From a virus: a stretch of 40,643 nt of DNA. The notes beneath the pieces were generated by a model. It saw only the letters and a list, made by a program, of their open reading frames with translations, made no database searches and was not told where the DNA came from. Below, piece by piece: positions 1-7,693 of this stretch (positions are counted from its first letter, which is position 1; every line of letters begins with the position of its first letter). The DNA lies in the IMG/VR virus record IMGVR_UViG_3300023174_002413, positions 1 through 40,643 of that record; one strand, given 5' to 3'. The translations under genes were made by a program, and so were the position numbers.

Positions 1-214
1 TTGCTTCACCAAACAAATTATAAAGAACGATTATGTGATTGAGTATTAGTCTTTCTTTCAAATCGCCATTGTTTTTATACCTAGAGATTAATTTCTTAAG
101 ATATAAAAACTTCTTTAAATCATCTTCAAATTCTGCTAAACTATAACACTGCGTATTATCATAGTGATGCATTGCATAGATTAGAAAATTCGCCTCATTT
201 AACTTTTCATTCAT
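1..214 (-). CDS. Small conserved phage protein, 3' end missing
   Basis: An open frame starts with ATG at 214 and runs off the left edge without a stop, giving 71 residues beginning MNEKLNEANFLIYAMHHYDN. It is hydrophilic and predicted mostly helical, with clusters of Lys/Leu/Tyr. Short proteins with this kind of N-terminus (E-N-F-L-x-Y-A, then H-Y-D-N) are familiar to me from T4-like phages of aquatic bacteria, but no function is known. It sits just beyond the hairpin that follows the structural gene, so it probably begins its own unit or is read through. Upstream is a weak GAGAG ribosome-binding sequence. The frame is certain enough; function is unassigned. Confidence 0.7.
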   Translation of the reverse strand, partial: MNEKLNEANFLIYAMHHYDNTQCYSLAEFEDDLKKFLYLKKLISRYKNNGDLKERLILNHIIVLYNLFGEA

Positions 215-231
215 ACCACATTATATCTCTC

Positions 232-257
232 AAAAGAATGGGGGACATTCCCCCATT
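232..257 (-). terminator. Rho-independent terminator after the structural gene
   Basis: Read on the minus strand, an 8-bp perfect stem (AATGGGGG/CCCCCATT, positions 237-244 and 250-257) closes a 5-nt loop and is followed by CTTTTG. It lies 15 bases beyond the stop codon of the gene ending at 272. The U-run is short, so termination may be partial. Confidence 0.75.
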
Positions 258-271
258 TACATAACTACTTA

Positions 272-1039
272 TTAAGCGTCAGGCAGAACTGTATCGTCAG
301 AAGCATCAGAAGACATAGAACCCATAGCAACTAATGTCTCAGTAAATACACGACCAGCACGACCGCCAGTACCAACAGTACGACGAACCCAACCAGCGTG
401 AGTAGCAGCAATACCACTACCAGCACCATAACCTTGATCAGCTACAGCAGTTGCTTGGATAGTTGCTACAGCAGTAGCAAGTTCAAAGTATTGAGCATTG
501 TTACCAGTACCAGAAATATCAACTGCAGTGCCACCATCAGTAGCAGAAACTTTAAACGCATTGGCAGTTAAACCAGAAGCAATAACATAATATGTTGTGT
601 TATTTGTTAGACCAGTTGCAGCAGTACCACCACCATGGAAGTACTTAACAGCATCACCAGCACTTAGACCATGCGCTGTATAAGCGATAGTGTCAGTAGC
701 AATAGTAATACCAGTAGTAGGGATAGTGCGTCTTGGGATTGCGATAGCAACAGTTGGTACTGAAGTATAGCCAGTACCTGTATTAGTAATAGTAACAGCT
801 GTAACTACGCCACCAGCGATAGTAGCAGTAGCTGCAGCAGAAGATCCTGCGCCACCAGAGAAGGTAACTGCTGGTGCTTCTAAGTAACGAGCACCTGCAT
901 TGACAACAGCAACTGAAGTTATGTTATCGCCACCTGCTGTGATTTCGGTAGCATCCATACCGAATGTAATTGCTTTGTCAGCGTCTGATAGGTATTTTGG
1001 TTTACCTGCATCGCCATCTGTATTTGACCATAGTGCCAT
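272..1039 (-). CDS. Putative virion structural protein with beta-repeats
   Basis: A 255-residue, Ala/Gly/Thr-rich, Cys-free protein. Residues about 39-63 and 76-98 carry two copies of a loose repeat (T-S/A-V-x-V/I-x-N-x-G-x-x-Y-x-x-x-P-x-V), and residues about 137-170 contain LTNNTTYYVIASGLTANAF. Both are patterns seen in beta-rich head decoration and tail proteins of aquatic T4-like phages. The start is well set: ATG at 1039 has AAGGAG 8 bases upstream, and an exact T4 late promoter lies at 1067-1074. A terminator follows the stop. Late expression and composition support a virion role, but whether it is a head, neck or tail component cannot be told from sequence. Confidence 0.65.
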   Translation of the reverse strand: MALWSNTDGDAGKPKYLSDADKAITFGMDATEITAGGDNITSVAVVNAGARYLEAPAVTFSGGAGSSAAATATIAGGVVTAVTITNTGTGYTSVPTVAIAIPRRTIPTTGITIATDTIAYTAHGLSAGDAVKYFHGGGTAATGLTNNTTYYVIASGLTANAFKVSATDGGTAVDISGTGNNAQYFELATAVATIQATAVADQGYGAGSGIAATHAGWVRRTVGTGGRAGRVFTETLVAMGSMSSDASDDTVLPDA

Positions 1040-1065
1040 TTTAATTCTCCTTGAATTAGACTTGT

Positions 1066-1419
1066 TTATTTATAAGTTGACCCAGCTGCTTTCAGCTTGG
1101 ACATTGTTTTACGTGGTTTGTAGGAACCAGTGCGTTGACCAGTTTTACGACCAGCTGGTTTTTTATCTGGTTTCTTCATATCAGCTGCAGTTTCAAATGC
1201 ACCTTCTGGATCAACATAATCAGCGCCATATGAACGACCTTTAATTATAGTCTTTCCATCTGGACCTGGAGTATACTCAAGTAAGTGATCAGCTTCTTCT
1301 TTACGAAGAAGTTCGAAGTCGTGTCCGTCAACCTTACCATTTTTGTTCTTGTCGAGTTTGTGCTGTTTACCAATTAGTTTTTCTTCTAATCCTTGTAAAA
1401 ACTCTTTATATGATTTCAT
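1066..1419 (-). CDS. Possible internal start giving a C-terminal EF-hand protein
   Basis: In the same frame as the 740-residue gene, ATG at 1419 is preceded by GAGGA at ideal spacing and begins MKSYKEFLQGLEE, a copy of the N-terminal tag found on neighbouring proteins. Translation from here would give 117 residues with the EF-hand-like loop LDKNKNGKVDGHDF and a basic tail. Either two genes became fused or both products are made. The ribosome site and tag are seen; actual use of the start is inference. Confidence 0.4.
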   Translation of the reverse strand: MKSYKEFLQGLEEKLIGKQHKLDKNKNGKVDGHDFELLRKEEADHLLEYTPGPDGKTIIKGRSYGADYVDPEGAFETAADMKKPDKKPAGRKTGQRTGSYKPRKTMSKLKAAGSTYK

Positions 1420-3288
1420 ATTTTCCTCTTTTACTTTTTTAATTTTGGATACTGTTTTAGGTGCTGTTTCAAATTTCTCTTCATGAGGCTCTTGTCCAGC
1501 AGTATTAACTTTATCTACGTTAACACCTTTCTGCGCAGTGGCTTCATTGCGTAGCGCACGACCAATTGCTACGTTTTTTTCTCTAGCAGTTTTATGATCA
1601 GTGTCAGGAACTGGATTATTTAATTTATACTTGGCGCCACGAGAAGCGTCCATCATATTTTTCATAGTTTTATTTTGTTTAGCCTGATCAGATTTCTCAT
1701 CAAGAACTTCTTCATTAGTTGGCATGCCATTGATTGGCTTCTTAGTTGCTTTATATGCTTTGTGCTCAGGAGTGCCCTTAATATATTTTCTATCAGGTAC
1801 TGGAGCAACTGGAGCTTTTGAATTCTGGGCTATTGATGCTCTAGAATTTGGTGAGAAGTTTGTTGGAGAACCACCACCAATCTCGTCACCTTTACGACGA
1901 TAAGCAGATGCTGGCTTTTCGTAGTATCCTTCTTTAACTTCAGCCTCAGAGTATAAGTAATCAGCTGCAGTTTGAATATAATCAGTGGCAAGAGTAATCT
2001 TAGATTGTACCCATTCTGGCAAATCAGTATCTGGCTTTAAACAATCTTCAATCATTTCAGCACAGCGCACTAATGTTTTTAACTGATTCATAGCCATATC
2101 ACCTTCATAGCCATACTCTTGTTCATCTTTGGCTTCTTTAACTGGTTTCTTTTTAGAAACTTGATCCATTGCACGTTGAGCCAATGAACGTGCAGCATCC
2201 ATACCAGTACGATTTGGATTATTTGGTTTCTTAAAAGTAGATTTGTATGGTCCATCAAATGGCACATCATCTTTCTTTTCTTCTTTAACTGGCTGATTCA
2301 TATTTATTTGTTTATCATTCTCGCCATTAAAGAATTTAAATCCTTTAACCTTTTTACTCATAGTAGTATCCTTTGCTGTTGATGCAGATGGAGCAGAAGT
2401 TGTGGTATTCATGGCATCACCACCACCGATGTTACCTTGAAGAGTACCTTCTTTAAGTCTTGCTTTGGCAGCCATGAATGCGCCAATAGCCATCTTGCGA
2501 CGTTCTTCTTTAGACTTGTTATTAAACTTTGGATGAGTCGATTTAATAAAGTCATTAATATAAGCACCTGCGCCCATATCTGGACGTAGATCTTCTTGAA
2601 CAGTTTCTTCTTTAATATTCATACCTTTACGCACATCATTATACATGGCGTCCTTATGTTCTGGCTTCATCTTTGATGGAGCACCTTTATGAAACTCTGC
2701 CTTGTTACCAGAAGCAGCATGCTCACGCATTTTGCTAGCAGAGATACCAGTAGTACCTTCAGCATCTGGATCACGTTCACCAGAGGAATGAACAGTAATC
2801 TTTTTAAAGTTGTAATGACCATGACCAGAGTCTTTACCATTATACTTGTGAAGAAGATTATGCATCTCTTCATGGCGATCAGATCCAGCAACTACGTGTA
2901 AGTGAGTTGCGCCAGCAGCATGAGCAGCAGCAGCATGGTGTAGGATAGTTGGCTTATCTTTGTTTGCAGAACTTACATTAGTTCCAGGAAATGCGTTCTT
3001 AGCATGAGCAACTTTCTGTTCACCAGTCAATGGGTTTTTCTTAGCATCTTGGCTATGAGAAACTACAAGACTATGACTTGCGCCATGTTCCTTAGCGACT
3101 GAATGTAGTTTATTAACTACAGCTTCGTGGCCAGAAGTGATTGGGTTCATGCGACCAAATGCTAACACGTGGTGCTTTTCTACTTCTTCTTTCATACAAC
3201 TATCCTCTGCGCATGGTTTAGTTCCAGGTTTACGTTTGTAACCTGTCCAGCAATTACATTTTTCTTTTAATTCGTTATACGTAAGCAT
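1066..3288 (-). CDS. Polyprotein-like late protein with N-terminal T/HxGH nucleotidyltransferase
   Basis: A 740-residue protein from ATG at 3288 (GGAAT upstream). An upstream TTG is possible but lies inside the previous gene. It opens MLTYNELKE, resembling a capsid-targeting tag, then a four-Cys segment (C11, C13, C26, C31). Residues about 40-195 form a nucleotidyltransferase domain with FGRMNPITSGH (TSGH at 51-54) and ISASKMREH (182-190), as in adenylyl/cytidylyltransferases. The rest is Lys/Glu-rich low-complexity sequence joining short modules. These include SKEERRKMAIGAF, a helical QLKTLVRCAEMIEDC region and a C-terminal EF-hand-like loop DKNKNGKVDGHDF. Many (L/V)xE sites could be cut by the prohead protease. 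The enzyme substrate is unknown. Confidence 0.75.
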   Translation of the reverse strand: MLTYNELKEKCNCWTGYKRKPGTKPCAEDSCMKEEVEKHHVLAFGRMNPITSGHEAVVNKLHSVAKEHGASHSLVVSHSQDAKKNPLTGEQKVAHAKNAFPGTNVSSANKDKPTILHHAAAAHAAGATHLHVVAGSDRHEEMHNLLHKYNGKDSGHGHYNFKKITVHSSGERDPDAEGTTGISASKMREHAASGNKAEFHKGAPSKMKPEHKDAMYNDVRKGMNIKEETVQEDLRPDMGAGAYINDFIKSTHPKFNNKSKEERRKMAIGAFMAAKARLKEGTLQGNIGGGDAMNTTTSAPSASTAKDTTMSKKVKGFKFFNGENDKQINMNQPVKEEKKDDVPFDGPYKSTFKKPNNPNRTGMDAARSLAQRAMDQVSKKKPVKEAKDEQEYGYEGDMAMNQLKTLVRCAEMIEDCLKPDTDLPEWVQSKITLATDYIQTAADYLYSEAEVKEGYYEKPASAYRRKGDEIGGGSPTNFSPNSRASIAQNSKAPVAPVPDRKYIKGTPEHKAYKATKKPINGMPTNEEVLDEKSDQAKQNKTMKNMMDASRGAKYKLNNPVPDTDHKTAREKNVAIGRALRNEATAQKGVNVDKVNTAGQEPHEEKFETAPKTVSKIKKVKEENMKSYKEFLQGLEEKLIGKQHKLDKNKNGKVDGHDFELLRKEEADHLLEYTPGPDGKTIIKGRSYGADYVDPEGAFETAADMKKPDKKPAGRKTGQRTGSYKPRKTMSKLKAAGSTYK
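1067..1074 (-). promoter_or_regulatory. T4-type late promoter (TATAAATA)
   Basis: The minus strand reads TATAAATA exactly, the consensus T4 late -10 element recognised by gp55-bound RNA polymerase with gp33 and the gp45 clamp. It overlaps the stop codon of the upstream polyprotein-like gene and lies 28 bases before the structural gene start, so it should give that gene its own late transcript. Confidence 0.8.
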
Positions 3289-3289
3289 A

Positions 3290-4114
3290 TTAACAATTCC
3301 ACTTTCTAAGAGCCAATGCTTTACGACTTGGTTCACCATTTGGTTTCTTCATTGGTCCTTCCATGCCACCCATACGTGCACAGAAAGACTTACGGCGATT
3401 AGCTGCTTTACTTCCAGCTTTTAGTTTAGATGGCGGAGTAGTGACTGGTGCTTTTAGATTAGCACCTTTAGCATTGTATGCATCACGACCCTTTTGAGTC
3501 AAACCACCAGTAGAACTCTTATGTCCTTTGGCGTCTACTGCATATTCTAATAGTTCTTCGTCAGTTAGTTGTTCAAACTGTTCCCAAACAGATTCTGAAT
3601 CTAGATTGTGTAACATTGCTAGTTCTTCAACAACTTCTTCGATTAAATCAAACTGCGCCTCAACTTCTTCAGTTCTAGTTCTACGACCAGCAAAGTTATG
3701 TATACCTCTATCTTTTAATTCAGAACGAGATGCTTCATATTCATAAGGATTCTTATGAGCACTTGCTGATGTATTACCAAGAGTTTTAACTTTTTTATCT
3801 AAAGTTGAAGTTGCTTGTGTTTTAGCAATTTTGTTTGTTGCTCTATACAAACCAGTATCTCTTTTATCGCTAGTATCATTAGACTTTAAATTTTTATTAA
3901 CATAAGATTTTAAAGTTTTTGTATCTAACTCAGCAATCTGCTCAAATTCTTCGTTTGTTTGTGACGCTTTTAATGCATCTGCAGTTGGAGCACCTTTGCT
4001 TCCTGGCTTGCGCATGCGCTCACCAGAACCATTTTCAATTCTTTTACGCTTGGCGTGAATATTATCCCAAAGACCACGTTCACCTTCTTCTAGGTAGTTT
4101 TTAAATGTTAACAT
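3290..4114 (-). CDS. DUF6321-like late protein with capsid-targeting-type N-terminus
   Basis: A 274-residue basic protein. It begins MLTFKNYLEE, fitting the T4 internal-protein tag with L-E-E at residues 8-10. Residues about 11-50 (GLWDNIHAKRKRI, GERMRKPGSKGAPTADALK) form a conserved block often found in aquatic phage proteins. An acidic helical stretch lies around residues 148-190. The C-terminus (LTQKGRDAYNAKGANLKAP, then SKAANRRKSFCARMGG to RKALALRKWNC) matches, from memory, the DUF6321 family, whose function is unknown. One base separates it from the upstream gene and one from the downstream gene, so it is part of a tight late operon. A nucleic-acid-binding role is plausible from its charge but not shown. 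Confidence 0.75.
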   Translation of the reverse strand: MLTFKNYLEEGERGLWDNIHAKRKRIENGSGERMRKPGSKGAPTADALKASQTNEEFEQIAELDTKTLKSYVNKNLKSNDTSDKRDTGLYRATNKIAKTQATSTLDKKVKTLGNTSASAHKNPYEYEASRSELKDRGIHNFAGRRTRTEEVEAQFDLIEEVVEELAMLHNLDSESVWEQFEQLTDEELLEYAVDAKGHKSSTGGLTQKGRDAYNAKGANLKAPVTTPPSKLKAGSKAANRRKSFCARMGGMEGPMKKPNGEPSRKALALRKWNC

Positions 4115-4115
4115 A

Positions 4116-5162
4116 TTAGACTGCCTTTCCTGCGGATTTTAGTGAACTTAATGGATCACTTTGTGAATCAAACTTATGTGCTTGAGAAGCAAACTTCTTA
4201 CCATTATGATAGAAGTGAACAGAACCACCGCTTGATTTGACTGTAATATTCTTGTGGTCTTTTAGGATATGCTCATGGTCTTCACTTGGGCTACTTGCAT
4301 GGTGTTGGACACCCTTGGCAGTTTTGTAAGTGGTGTGTTTGATAAAGGTATGACCCTTTTCTTGAGCAGGTGTTTTATGAGCATGTAGAACTTCACGAAT
4401 ATGGTTAACAACATGCTCATGATTACCAGTATCTAAATGATGCTGGAGTTCAGCAGCATGACTGTGAGCAACTTTGTGTAATAGTACTTTGTTGCGTTCT
4501 TTAACATCAGCGTGCATCTTAGGATCTGCTTTCGCGATCTCTTTACGCTGTTCTTTATTCTTACCTTTTAATTGGGGATGCGCAGCAAGAATTCCTTCTT
4601 GATGTGCTTTGTAATGTTCTCTGGCTTTTGAACCACCAGATTCCATGCCAAGACTTGAAGAAGGAATATTCTTGCTAGAGTTATCGCTAACCTTTAGACT
4701 TACGCCATGGTGAGTTACTTTACCAGTCTTAGGATGCTTAGTGGAAACATAAACATCAGAAGAATCTTCTTTCTGGGATGCTTTGTGACCAGTTACCTTT
4801 TCTGTATCTCCAGGTTTGGAGGTATGAGTAACAGCATGAATAGAATGACCTGGATGAGTAGACTCAATATGCTTTTTAATATGTTCAGCAGCAGACTTGG
4901 CATTAGCATCAATGCGCTTATAGTCAGCTGGGTGAATTGAATCCTTTAATCGTTTATGAGTTTGCTCAGGAGTTTCATTGTGTTCATTAACATGTTTCTC
5001 CATATGCTTGCCACCATTAAGGTGCTTGCCAGTTAGAATCTCGTGTAGGACACCTTTAGTGTTATTCGAAACGCCACCTTCTTTAGAAGCATCATCTGCT
5101 GCTTCTGTCAGGTTATCTTCGAAATAGATTTCTTCGTTTAAGAATGATTTAAAGGATTTCAT
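4116..5162 (-). CDS. Histidine-rich, capsid-tagged PD-(D/E)XK nuclease-like protein
   Basis: A 348-residue protein with about 41 histidines (12%). It begins MKSFKSFLNE, matching the T4 capsid-targeting decapeptide, with L-N-E at 8-10 as the expected prohead-protease site. After the tag, KGVLHEILTGKHLNG (E41), then SSDVYVS (D136) and GVSLK (S155-L-K157), give the E...D...(E/S)xK arrangement of PD-(D/E)XK nucleases, with Ser replacing the usual Glu, a variant known in some restriction-like enzymes. The C-terminal half is helical and His-rich. It overlaps the upstream gene by 4 bases (ATGA). A nuclease role is inferred from motif spacing only; an inactive structural homologue is the main alternative. 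Confidence 0.65.
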   Translation of the reverse strand: MKSFKSFLNEEIYFEDNLTEAADDASKEGGVSNNTKGVLHEILTGKHLNGGKHMEKHVNEHNETPEQTHKRLKDSIHPADYKRIDANAKSAAEHIKKHIESTHPGHSIHAVTHTSKPGDTEKVTGHKASQKEDSSDVYVSTKHPKTGKVTHHGVSLKVSDNSSKNIPSSSLGMESGGSKAREHYKAHQEGILAAHPQLKGKNKEQRKEIAKADPKMHADVKERNKVLLHKVAHSHAAELQHHLDTGNHEHVVNHIREVLHAHKTPAQEKGHTFIKHTTYKTAKGVQHHASSPSEDHEHILKDHKNITVKSSGGSVHFYHNGKKFASQAHKFDSQSDPLSSLKSAGKAV

Positions 5163-6355
5163 TTACGCACCTTCAACAAGTTAGATCTTGCGAACTCAGC
5201 ACGATTCACAAGTTTGGAAGGTTCAGTCTTACCATTGTGTTCATGGTTAACAACAAAACCTTCTGGCTTAGATTCTTTACCTTCGATGTGGTGTTCATAA
5301 TTGCTATGACCACTTTCTAAGGATTTAACCAAAGAATTCTTCGCAGCAGCAAGATGATTATGTGCAGTCAATACGTTTTCGTAATGAGCCTTATTCTTTT
5401 CTACGTGATCAACTTCTTCTTTACCCTTGGCACGTTTGGCTTCTTGGGATTTCTCAGTCTTAACACCAGCAACTTGTTTAGCGTGATGTGATTCAAGATG
5501 CGCTTTAAAATCTTTTACGTTTGGAGTAGTGTTATTGCGAACAGTTGAATTAATGTAAGTGGCTAGATGACCATGCTCACCGCTATGTGAAGGGTGAATA
5601 GCATTATACATTTTGTCGCCATGAGTATCATGTACTGCTTTGGCAGCAGCCATATGTTTATGGAACTCATCTTGGTTTGCTTGAGAATGATTCGCTTTGC
5701 TAGTATCGTAGCTGGCATCGTGGTGATGCACGTCATCATGCTGTTTGAATTCATGATGATTAACTTCGTGGTGAGCAGACATTGAGTGAATGTCTTTACC
5801 GTGATATTGAGTATGAACCGCTACACCTACTTTGGCTTTCGCAGCTTTCTTGGCTTCATCGCCAGAAGCAGTATAGGTAATAGTGTTCGGAGTAAAGGAT
5901 GCTTTGCCAGTTTTCTTATCGTGCTTAACATCACCTTCAGAGTGCATAATGTCGCCCTGATAAACTTTACCCTTTGGAGTAACTTTAGGTAAGTGGTGTA
6001 ATGCAGCTTTTAATTTAGCAGCAAGACCTGGAGCATGACCATGGTTCTTATCAATATCAGCATCAGTGTGATTAATCTTTGGATCTTTGTTGAATGCTGA
6101 TTTAGAAGCAACAAAGAATTTACCATTCTTAGGGTGTGTGCCAAAAACTACAGCAGGAGAACCATCATACTTTGTAGTAAGATTAGAGTTGTTCTTGCCA
6201 GACTTCATGTGCTCATGCGCATGAGTCAAAGCTCCATGAGCATGCTCAAATCCATCGTGACCATGCATCAGTGGACGATCTTCAGGATGAGTAATGTGCT
6301 TTAGTTTAGTACCTTCTTCGGCAGCTTCTTTTAAGTATGTTTGAAATGATTTCAT
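5159..6355 (-). CDS. Histidine-rich, capsid-tagged ligase-like nucleotidyltransferase (DUF6267-like)
   Basis: A 398-residue protein with about 49 histidines. It begins MKSFQTYLKE, the capsid-targeting pattern with L-K-E at 8-10. The body carries the hallmark motifs of covalent nucleotidyltransferases (DNA/RNA ligases and capping enzymes): motif I KYDGS with candidate nucleotide-binding K62, motif III-like VYQGDIMHS (132-139), motif IV-like EGFVV (365-369), and a motif V-like SKLVNR with K381 near the C-terminus. The order and overall pattern match what I recall as DUF6267 of T4-like phages. No OB-fold or DNA-binding domain is obvious. Substrate is unknown: nick sealing, RNA repair or adenylylation of another molecule are all possible. 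Confidence 0.7.
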   Translation of the reverse strand: MKSFQTYLKEAAEEGTKLKHITHPEDRPLMHGHDGFEHAHGALTHAHEHMKSGKNNSNLTTKYDGSPAVVFGTHPKNGKFFVASKSAFNKDPKINHTDADIDKNHGHAPGLAAKLKAALHHLPKVTPKGKVYQGDIMHSEGDVKHDKKTGKASFTPNTITYTASGDEAKKAAKAKVGVAVHTQYHGKDIHSMSAHHEVNHHEFKQHDDVHHHDASYDTSKANHSQANQDEFHKHMAAAKAVHDTHGDKMYNAIHPSHSGEHGHLATYINSTVRNNTTPNVKDFKAHLESHHAKQVAGVKTEKSQEAKRAKGKEEVDHVEKNKAHYENVLTAHNHLAAAKNSLVKSLESGHSNYEHHIEGKESKPEGFVVNHEHNGKTEPSKLVNRAEFARSNLLKVRK

Positions 6356-6358
6356 TTG

Positions 6359-6805
6359 TTATCCTATTTTCTTAGCAGAAGCACGTAAGAACCATGCATG
6401 CTTCTGATGCGTATCGATTCGGTCAGCTATAAAATTACAAACACCTTGTTGTTTGTTGGTATTAGCAATAGTGAACACTTTATTTAGGCTGTCAAGGACT
6501 TCTTGATTTGCAGCAATAAGACTAGTAAAGATATCTTCAAGTTTCTCAACACGAGCAGTTTCTTCTTTTAATGTTTTATATTTAAACAATTCATCAAGAC
6601 TTACTGGAGCGTATTCATCTAACTTACGTAGAAGTTCAGCGATCGGATCTACTGATTCATAAACATCCGTATATAAATCGCCAAAGAACTCGTGGTACTG
6701 AGTGAACTCAATACCCTCAATGTTCCAGTGGAACTGATGTGCTTTGTAATACATTACAGTAGCATTCGCCAGCAAAACTTTAATTGCTGTTGTTAACTCA
6801 TTCAT
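6359..6805 (-). CDS. Dps/ferritin-like iron-binding protein
   Basis: A 148-residue four-helix protein of the Dps family, which oxidises Fe2+ with peroxide, stores iron and can shield DNA. The dinuclear ferroxidase ligands align exactly with E. coli Dps spacing: H26 (HWN), H38 (HE), D53 and E57 (DPIAE), corresponding to H51, H63, D78 and E82. It lacks the long Lys-rich N-terminal tail that E. coli Dps uses for DNA binding. It has no capsid-targeting tag, although it sits among tagged genes; its start overlaps the upstream nucleotidyltransferase by 4 bases (ATGA), implying coupled late translation. It could protect phage DNA or the infected cell from oxidative damage. Identity is confident, role inferred. 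Confidence 0.9.
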   Translation of the reverse strand: MNELTTAIKVLLANATVMYYKAHQFHWNIEGIEFTQYHEFFGDLYTDVYESVDPIAELLRKLDEYAPVSLDELFKYKTLKEETARVEKLEDIFTSLIAANQEVLDSLNKVFTIANTNKQQGVCNFIADRIDTHQKHAWFLRASAKKIG

Positions 6806-7662
6806 TGAACAACTCCAGTATTTGAAAACGGATCAAATGTCTTAGAAGTAAAATCTTGTGGAGCCAGACCAGCTGGATCATTATTTCTTACAGTAGATTT
6901 AAAAGACTTCAGCCTTTTCTTTTCTACTTTCTTCTCGACTAATTTAACATTCTGAATCCACTTACTAACTAATTTGCCAGTAGATTCTTTTAATAATAGG
7001 TGATTAGAACCACGCTTAACAATTTCATATTGTTGGCCATCGGCTTCTACTTGCTCACCAACATTAAAGATTTCGCCACGGAAATATTGTTCACGTAGTT
7101 GGTCTTTAACTAAATTAATTTCTTCTTTGATTGGGTCAAGTCCTGACCCAACTCTAATATCATTCATCAATCTACGAGAATCAATGTCGCGAATTGATGA
7201 AGGTAGATTCTTTTTAAAATCTTCGTATAAACCTTTAACTGCATAATTACGAGTAGCATCTTCAGTATCAGGATCTTTATCCATAGCTGATATGACTGTA
7301 GCTTCCTTTAGAGATTTCTTCATGGAAGCTACTTTGTCTGCGCTCGTAACAATGATAATATGACGATAGGTTTCTTTTAGTTTAGCAACCACTTCGCTCA
7401 TATTATCAGAGTAAGTATTGAACTGCGTGTTCGGAAACAACGTATTCAAATACTGCAATTTCTTTTCTACAATTAAAGGATTCTTTTTCGCATCGCTTGA
7501 ATCGGATGCATAAATGGCGTAGCTGGCATTCTTTTGCTCGGCTACAGATTTGACTGCCTTGATCAGAAGTTCGTGTCCGATGGTCGGAGGGTTAAACTTT
7601 GAACAGGCTAGAACTATCGTTTTACTCGGTAGTTCTCTGATTAGTTGTCTATAATCTTTCAT
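6802..7662 (-). CDS. T/HxGH-family nucleotidyltransferase with capsid-targeting-type N-terminus
   Basis: A 286-residue protein. It begins MKDYRQLIRE, which fits the T4 capsid tag with I-R-E at 8-10. The nucleotidyltransferase core follows: SKFNPPTIGH (T27-x-G29-H30) is the nucleotide-binding signature of the NMNAT/cytidylyltransferase superfamily, then DAKKNPL, also present in the 740-residue paralogue. Residues about 202-243 (GEQVEADGQQYEIVKRG to KWIQNVKL) form a small beta-barrel, KOW-like module shared by several T4-like phage proteins. Pro/Gly/Asn-rich tail. An exact late promoter lies 32 bases upstream of the ATG. It may make or consume NAD or a CDP-compound, but the substrate cannot be read from sequence. 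Confidence 0.75.
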   Translation of the reverse strand: MKDYRQLIRELPSKTIVLACSKFNPPTIGHELLIKAVKSVAEQKNASYAIYASDSSDAKKNPLIVEKKLQYLNTLFPNTQFNTYSDNMSEVVAKLKETYRHIIIVTSADKVASMKKSLKEATVISAMDKDPDTEDATRNYAVKGLYEDFKKNLPSSIRDIDSRRLMNDIRVGSGLDPIKEEINLVKDQLREQYFRGEIFNVGEQVEADGQQYEIVKRGSNHLLLKESTGKLVSKWIQNVKLVEKKVEKKRLKSFKSTVRNNDPAGLAPQDFTSKTFDPFSNTGVVQ

Positions 7663-7693
7663 TTAATCCATCAATTAAGTAGTGTTATATGGT

